Origin: Allolobophora icterica | Lineage: Eukaryota; Annelida; Clitellata; Crassiclitellata; Lumbricidae | NCBI GenBank assembly: GCA_963556255.1 | Contig: OY744609.1 | Location: 12,315,514 to 12,379,513, forward strand | Length of the DNA: 64,000 nucleotides | Direction of reading: 5' to 3' | Made by a program: the position numbers and the translations under genes | Notes under the pieces: generated by a model | Told to the model about the DNA's origin: nothing | The model's input: the letters and a program-made list of their open reading frames with translations, nothing else | Databases searched by the model: none | In this document: in pieces, positions 59,355 to 64,000 of the stretch | Layout of the letters: each line of letters opens with the position of its first letter | Position numbering within the stretch: position 1 is the stretch's first letter

Positions 59355-59690
59355 TATGCACGTACGTACGTACGTACGTACGTATGTGTGTATGTATGTA
59401 TGTATGTATGTATGTATGTATGTATGTATGTATGAATGTATGCATGCATGTATGTATGTATGTATGTATGTATGAATGTATGCATGCATGTATGTTTGTA
59501 TGTATGTATACATACATTTTGTCTGTGTTGTGTATGTAGGTGTGTGTATGTATGCATACATGTATGTATGCATATACGTATGTATGTATGTATGCATGTA
59601 TATATACATGTACAGTACGTATGTGTGCATACATGTTTTATGTATGTATGTATGTGACTATGTGTGTATGTATGTATGTGTGCAAAAATC
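59355..59690. repeat. (ACGT)n/(GTAT)n microsatellite
   Basis: Starts with GTAC repeats (59363-59385), then (GTAT)n with GCAT variants. Confidence 0.95.
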
Positions 59691-60434
59691 TGAACATTAA
59701 TGTAGCGCCTTTTTGAAGCTTCACAAAGGCGTTGAAGCATTAATTGTTATCTACCAGATCTGAAATGCGTCCATGTATTTCCTGTGTATAATGTCAGGTT
59801 AAACTTCAACCTTTAAAGCGCGGTCTGTTGTAGTGAAGCTGGGCCTAACCGATGTGTATACTACATGGGTGCACACTGACGATCTCACCTTAACTCAAGA
59901 TAGCATGACTACTATATAATGGTGTCCGGATACCTGACATATGTTTATGTCTAAACCAGTGGTTTTCAACCGTTTTGCAGTGACGGGACCTTGCACATTA
60001 TATAGCTCACTGAACCCAGCGCGTTTCATTCGTCCAATGTTTCAAGAAATAAATGTAATTGTAACTTGTAATGTTGGGATAATAGTTAGATTTTAGAATT
60101 GTGAACTTTGAATAGGCCTATCAGCTATTTGCACCTCTGGTGCAGGCTGTTTATTACATTCTAATTATTGCTCATACTTTCGTGAATTCAGTTGGTGTTT
60201 ATAAGTTTTATACTTGTCTTCATTCGGATATATGTTTACAGATGTCTACATGTTTTTATAGCGTCTTTTATAACCTCTGAATTGTGAGGATCTTCGTTGC
60301 ATAACTCTTGTATAGGGTATACACGAGGAAATTCTTCAGGCTTTATGAATGTCTCATGAAGTATTGATGGACTATGCACTGAAGATGCCGACACCTCCAC
60401 CTCAATCTCATTACCCTTTATATAGAGCCAAGAT

Positions 60435-60465
<31 letters not shown>

Positions 60466-61879
60466 TTATATACATAGGTTCCATATATATATACATATAT
60501 ATATTCACTGACAGTCTAATATGTATGCAGCTGTAGATCTATGAATTATATGATATTGATCGTGGGCCAATATGTTTTCGCCTTAGTATATAATTATATA
60601 TATATATTTATATATATTATTATACATTATATATATAATATATATATATTATAGGCCTATTTACCTTGTTACCTTGTGCTGTCAACTCCTGGAGCTCTAG
60701 CGATCGCCTATATAAGCCAATATGTATTTCTGAAACGATCACGTTTATTGGAGCATAAAAAATATTGGAATTCGTAACGAAGTCTATTTTTATTTATCGG
60801 CTCAAAATTCTGCCAATAAATTAATTGCTTCCTTATGCTCTATACCAAATGCTAAGAAATACAACGAGCGCTGCATGGATGGCGTCTTCGGGAAAAGGAG
60901 ATATGGGAAGACATAGCCAAATGAAGATACGTATACATGAGGACTAGCCGAACCCCCGGCATCGATTGCGTGTGAGGTCCATGTATTACGCGGAGATGAT
61001 TTAGACATTGAAGCGACAGTCTTCAGACGATATTAGCAGAGCTGATCCTCAGACAGCTGGTCATCTCTGAGGACGAACACAGACGAGTCTCGGCCTTAGT
61101 ATGCATGCATAGACTTGGAGAAGCTTATTTGTATTTCTATGAGTAGGCCTATACAAACGCGAAAACATAGACATATTATATACACGGAGGCTGATCGAAG
61201 TTGTGAACTACCTACAATTTGTGTTGCCGTTCGTCAAAGCCATATTGTGGCGAAACGGTTGGTTTAAACGCTTAGATCTATTTCAAAGGTTTTTCGTATA
61301 CGAGTTATGCGCATGTCTACGGCCATGCAGAGGTGTCGCTTGTGACTATAATTATATCTCTTGTCTCTTGACTTTCTTTGATCAATTCCTCATATGCGGA
61401 ATTTTCGCGAAAATTCTCCTATAGGCCTATTGGAACTTATATATGCATGGAGGCGTATACGAGTTTGCGGTTCAGTTATAAGTCTATGTCTTGGCTAGGC
61501 TATATGTAGCCTACTTTATGATTTTACGTGTTTTGGACAATAATTGGTCGCTTATTTATGTAGCCTCATGCCTTCATAAACTTAATTCTAGAAATTCAGA
61601 TGTAGGTCTGGTATTAAAGACAAATTCAAAGTGCATGTCAGAACCCAGTTTGCAATTTCCGGAGTTGTAAATTACGGATGGCTGTTGCAATGATTTATAG
61701 GCCCTAAATAAGTAGGTTAAATAAATAAGTAGGTTAAATAAATAAATAAGGAATTGACCTACTTTCACGTTCATATCTATTGCTTTCTAATGTTTATGTA
61801 AAGCAAATTGCTGATTTCAATCACCGTTTTCAAGTTACCCATGGTTTGATGTAAAACTTAAACACCGACCAAGCTACCC

Positions 61880-62421
61880 TGTAATTCTCTCCTTATTGGC
61901 CTTCCCAAGATCCGTCTTTCTCCTCTCCAGTCCGTACTCAATGCTGCTGCTAGACTCATTGCCCGCCTCCCTCAGTTCTCTCATATCTCCACCTTCATGG
62001 TTGAACAACTCCATTGGCTCCCTCTCTCTGCCCGTCAGCAATTCAAAGTGCTTATTCTTGTGCTTAAGTCTCAACTGGGTCTTGCTCCACAGTACTTACG
62101 CGATCTAATTCAACGGCTTCATTCTGCTGCTTCGCTGCGTCCTCTCCGATCTTCTGGTCGTCTTGACCTCTTAGTTCCTCGTGTCAGGACTAGGCCTACT
62201 ATGGCTCAGTCCAGATCCTTTGCCTGCATAAGTCCCTCACTTTGGAACCGACTTCCTCCTTCTGTCCGCACCACCATTCTCTCTGGTAGCGTTGCTTCTT
62301 CTTTTTCTCACCTTAAATCCTGCTTTTTCTCTCTGGGTCTCGCGCACTGGGAGCGCCTCTGAATGGTCTATACCGCGAGAGGCGCTTCATAAATGCCCAA
62401 ATACAATACAATACAATACCC
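61880..62421 (+). mobile_element. 5'-truncated LINE (CR1/L2-like), best preserved copy
   Basis: Frame 61997-62362 reads VEQLHWLPLSARQQFKVLIL, APQYLRDLIQ, SSGRLDLLVPRVRT and PSLWNRLPPSVR to a stop just before the GCGCCTCTGAATGG...GAGAGGCGCTTCATAAATGC hairpin and (AATAC)n tail. This is the intact C-terminus of ORF2. Confidence 0.88.
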
Positions 62422-62965
62422 TGGTTTGATGGAAAAATTTGGTTGGTTAGTTCCTGTTTAACGACACTGCGTCATAACAGAACTGATTTGCGTCGCCCTC
62501 CTCCTTTCTCCACACTTATGGCTGGCACTGTCATAGTAGGCTATAGCTACAGACAGTGACAGAGTTCGATGGATGGATCCAAAGTTTAACGACACCTCAT
62601 GGCAAATAAGGCCGTTAACGTTGATAGAAATAATTATTATTTTGAACAGTTGACCATTCGTATACGGCCCCATTATACAACACAGTCAGCGCACGAGCTT
62701 GAGTTAAAATTTAATGTCAGTTACGCGTTAATGTATAGACTCGAACTCGTTAAAAAAGGTGTCTGATAAGTATCATAAGTTGCTATTAGCAAAAATTAGC
62801 CTCTTGACTGGTAAGCGCAACAACTGACCTCTACTGTGTGGTCAGAAAATATAATAATATATAGAGATTTCCAATTTTCCATATTGGAAATGTACAGCAA
62901 TGCTGTTGTTCGCGTTGAGCCAGAAATTGACTAAGATTTTACAGCTTTTTAATGTTTTAGTTGGA

Positions 62966-63251
62966 ATGGCCGCTGTCTGCTCATTGAACTTTTTGAGTTT
63001 CGTTCTTCTGTCGCTTGGAGGCGTCAGTTCAGCAAATCCCGAATCCGGAGCAACTTCCGCCGGAAGTTGTCTTCCTCTTGAGCAGAAAACATACGAGCAA
63101 GAGTCACTGGGGAAAGAAATCGACAGCGTCCGCGCAGAATGCGAGAAAGCAGCTTGGTCGCCATTGCTGCGTCTTGCCTGCGAGGCTCACCGCCGAGCTA
63201 GGATCACGGCAAGAGACTGCTGCAACAGTGGCGACACCTATTCGCTATGCG
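62966..63251 (+). CDS. Candidate first coding exon of a secreted Cys-containing protein
   Basis: No family recognised. A pyrimidine-rich acceptor-like TTTTTAATGTTTTAG ends at 62960 just before GGAATGG, a good start context at 62966. The reading begins MAAVCSLNFLSFVLLSLGGV and SSA, a convincing signal peptide. It is followed by Cys spaced C-x24-C-x12-C-x13-CC-x8-C, ending ...DTYSLCG at a strong donor GCG|GTAAGC (63251/63252). The CC-x8-C spacing distantly recalls anaphylatoxin-like modules, but this is only a resemblance. The frame also stays open to a stop at 63457 (Lys/Arg-rich, ending GKRKF), so a single-exon version of 164 codons from this Met is possible. Further exons would lie beyond the window. 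Confidence 0.4.
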
Positions 63252-63607
63252 GTAAGCCAGATGCGCAGGACTTGGCTGGGAAGCGGACGCAGGAAGAAGG
63301 CGAAATGACACTGAATTCTAAGAACATGAAATGCCCTGCCGGTGCAACGGTCGAGATGCTTGACAGACGCGACACCCGCAAGAAGGGACGATCTGTTTGG
63401 CAACTGCGTCACCCATTCCTCGACAAGAGCCAGTTTTTGGGAAAACGTAAATTTTGAAGCCAGCTCACGACTAGGCCTATATATCATAGACAAGACCGAA
63501 ATAGAACGCAGCGTAGTCTCTTTGACAATTTACTGATACATAGTCTGCACAGAACAACCGAAACAGCTCCGTCAGAGTGCGGTTTGTACTTGGATGCGGA
63601 GGGAATA

Positions 63608-63787
63608 GGGCTTGTCCATAAATGACGTCACACTGTTTTGGCACAAAACTGACCCAACCCCCTTCTCGTCACAGAAGCAACAATTCAATATCGCGCATAA
63701 AGCTTCTAATAATGATGGTGGTCACATAGCGTCACACAAGCCTAACCCCGCCCCCATCTGGACGTGACATCATTTATGGACGGCTCC
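63608..63787. mobile_element. Harbinger-like MITE (180 bp)
   Basis: Ends GGGCTTGTCCATAAATGACG / ATCATTTATGGACGGCTCC with ATA on both sides. Subterminal GTCACA motifs occur at both ends. Confidence 0.7.
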
Positions 63788-64000
63788 ATAAACCGGTTTG
63801 CAAATAATATTAAAACATAAACTGCTGTCTCGTTTTCGATTTCGATACGAAAAAGACAAAATGCTATGGACGCCAACGAGGAGGCAAGGGATGATCGCTA
63901 GAATACATGGATGTTTCGCAGAAGACATCTCGCTTAAGCATCTCACACATGCCGTATGTAGGCCTATGCGTGGGAGAAGGTATACGCTACAGTCATAGTT

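Larger units (their letters stand above)
58424..62960. other. Non-coding DNA
   Basis: A diverged direct repeat AGAGCGCCGGTCTAG...GGTGTCTGATGAAG at 58428-58485 and 58668-58740, a hAT-type terminus CAGTGGTTTTCAACC at 59957, TA-rich tracts at 60430-60660 and the LINE at 61880. The minus frame 61008-60802 is open but unrecognised. Confidence 0.45.

Overview
This is a stretch of animal nuclear DNA. It is AT-rich and intron-rich, with two recognisable protein-coding genes, both on the minus strand. Between them lies a dense field of microsatellites, short SINEs, 5'-truncated LINEs and many small non-autonomous DNA transposons. A nuclear receptor of subfamily NR5 makes it metazoan. The CR1/L2-like LINE ends with (AATAC)n tails, the tRNA-headed SINEs and the many hAT-type MITEs suggest a marine invertebrate (lophotrochozoan or non-chordate deuterostome). 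I cannot place it more exactly from sequence alone.

Gene 1 (minus, coding 19220 to 9191) is an FTZ-F1/NR5A orphan nuclear receptor. Seven coding exons join in phase to a 701-codon protein: an N-terminal A/B region, a two-finger DNA-binding domain with the NR5 P-box and FTZ-F1 box, a long S/P/Q/H-rich hinge, and a ligand-binding domain ending in an AF-2 helix. A 5' UTR exon probably extends exon 1 to 19304, and a CG-rich candidate promoter/first exon lies near 26.9-27.5 kb. Gene 2 (minus, 51527 to 46664) is NOP16, a nucleolar 60S-biogenesis factor of 150 residues in five exons that also join in phase. Two weak candidates remain: a signal-peptide exon at 62966-63251 (+) and an exon-like block at 2361-2452 (+).

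The rest is mobile DNA and simple repeats. I found fourteen insertions flanked by 8-bp direct repeats, nine of them perfect as read and a tenth perfect once a later insertion is removed, with hAT-like termini. They range from a 51-bp element at 21.84 kb to a 1.1-kb element at 55.09 kb. Five of them have ends built from short reiterated or palindromic motifs (GTCTTG, AGTCGA, CCCGGGTT, GTTCCGGAAC). There are also a mariner-like element, two PIF/Harbinger-like MITEs, a TA-flanked MITE, a 1.4-kb element with ~300-bp inverted repeats, ten copies of one tRNA-derived SINE family and several LINE 3' ends.

The most interesting points are: (1) the last intron of the NR5A gene starts with a GC donor, and that exon-intron junction is tandemly repeated five times in 32-bp units; (2) the NR5A C-terminal AF-2 coding segment is duplicated into its own 3' UTR with a Glu-to-Lys change in the fossil copy; (3) a mariner inserted inside the 8-bp target duplication of a MITE gives a clear order of events; (4) the shared architecture of the array-ended hAT-like elements; (5) a LINE insertion flanked by an identical 105-bp repeat that itself contains the LINE tail.
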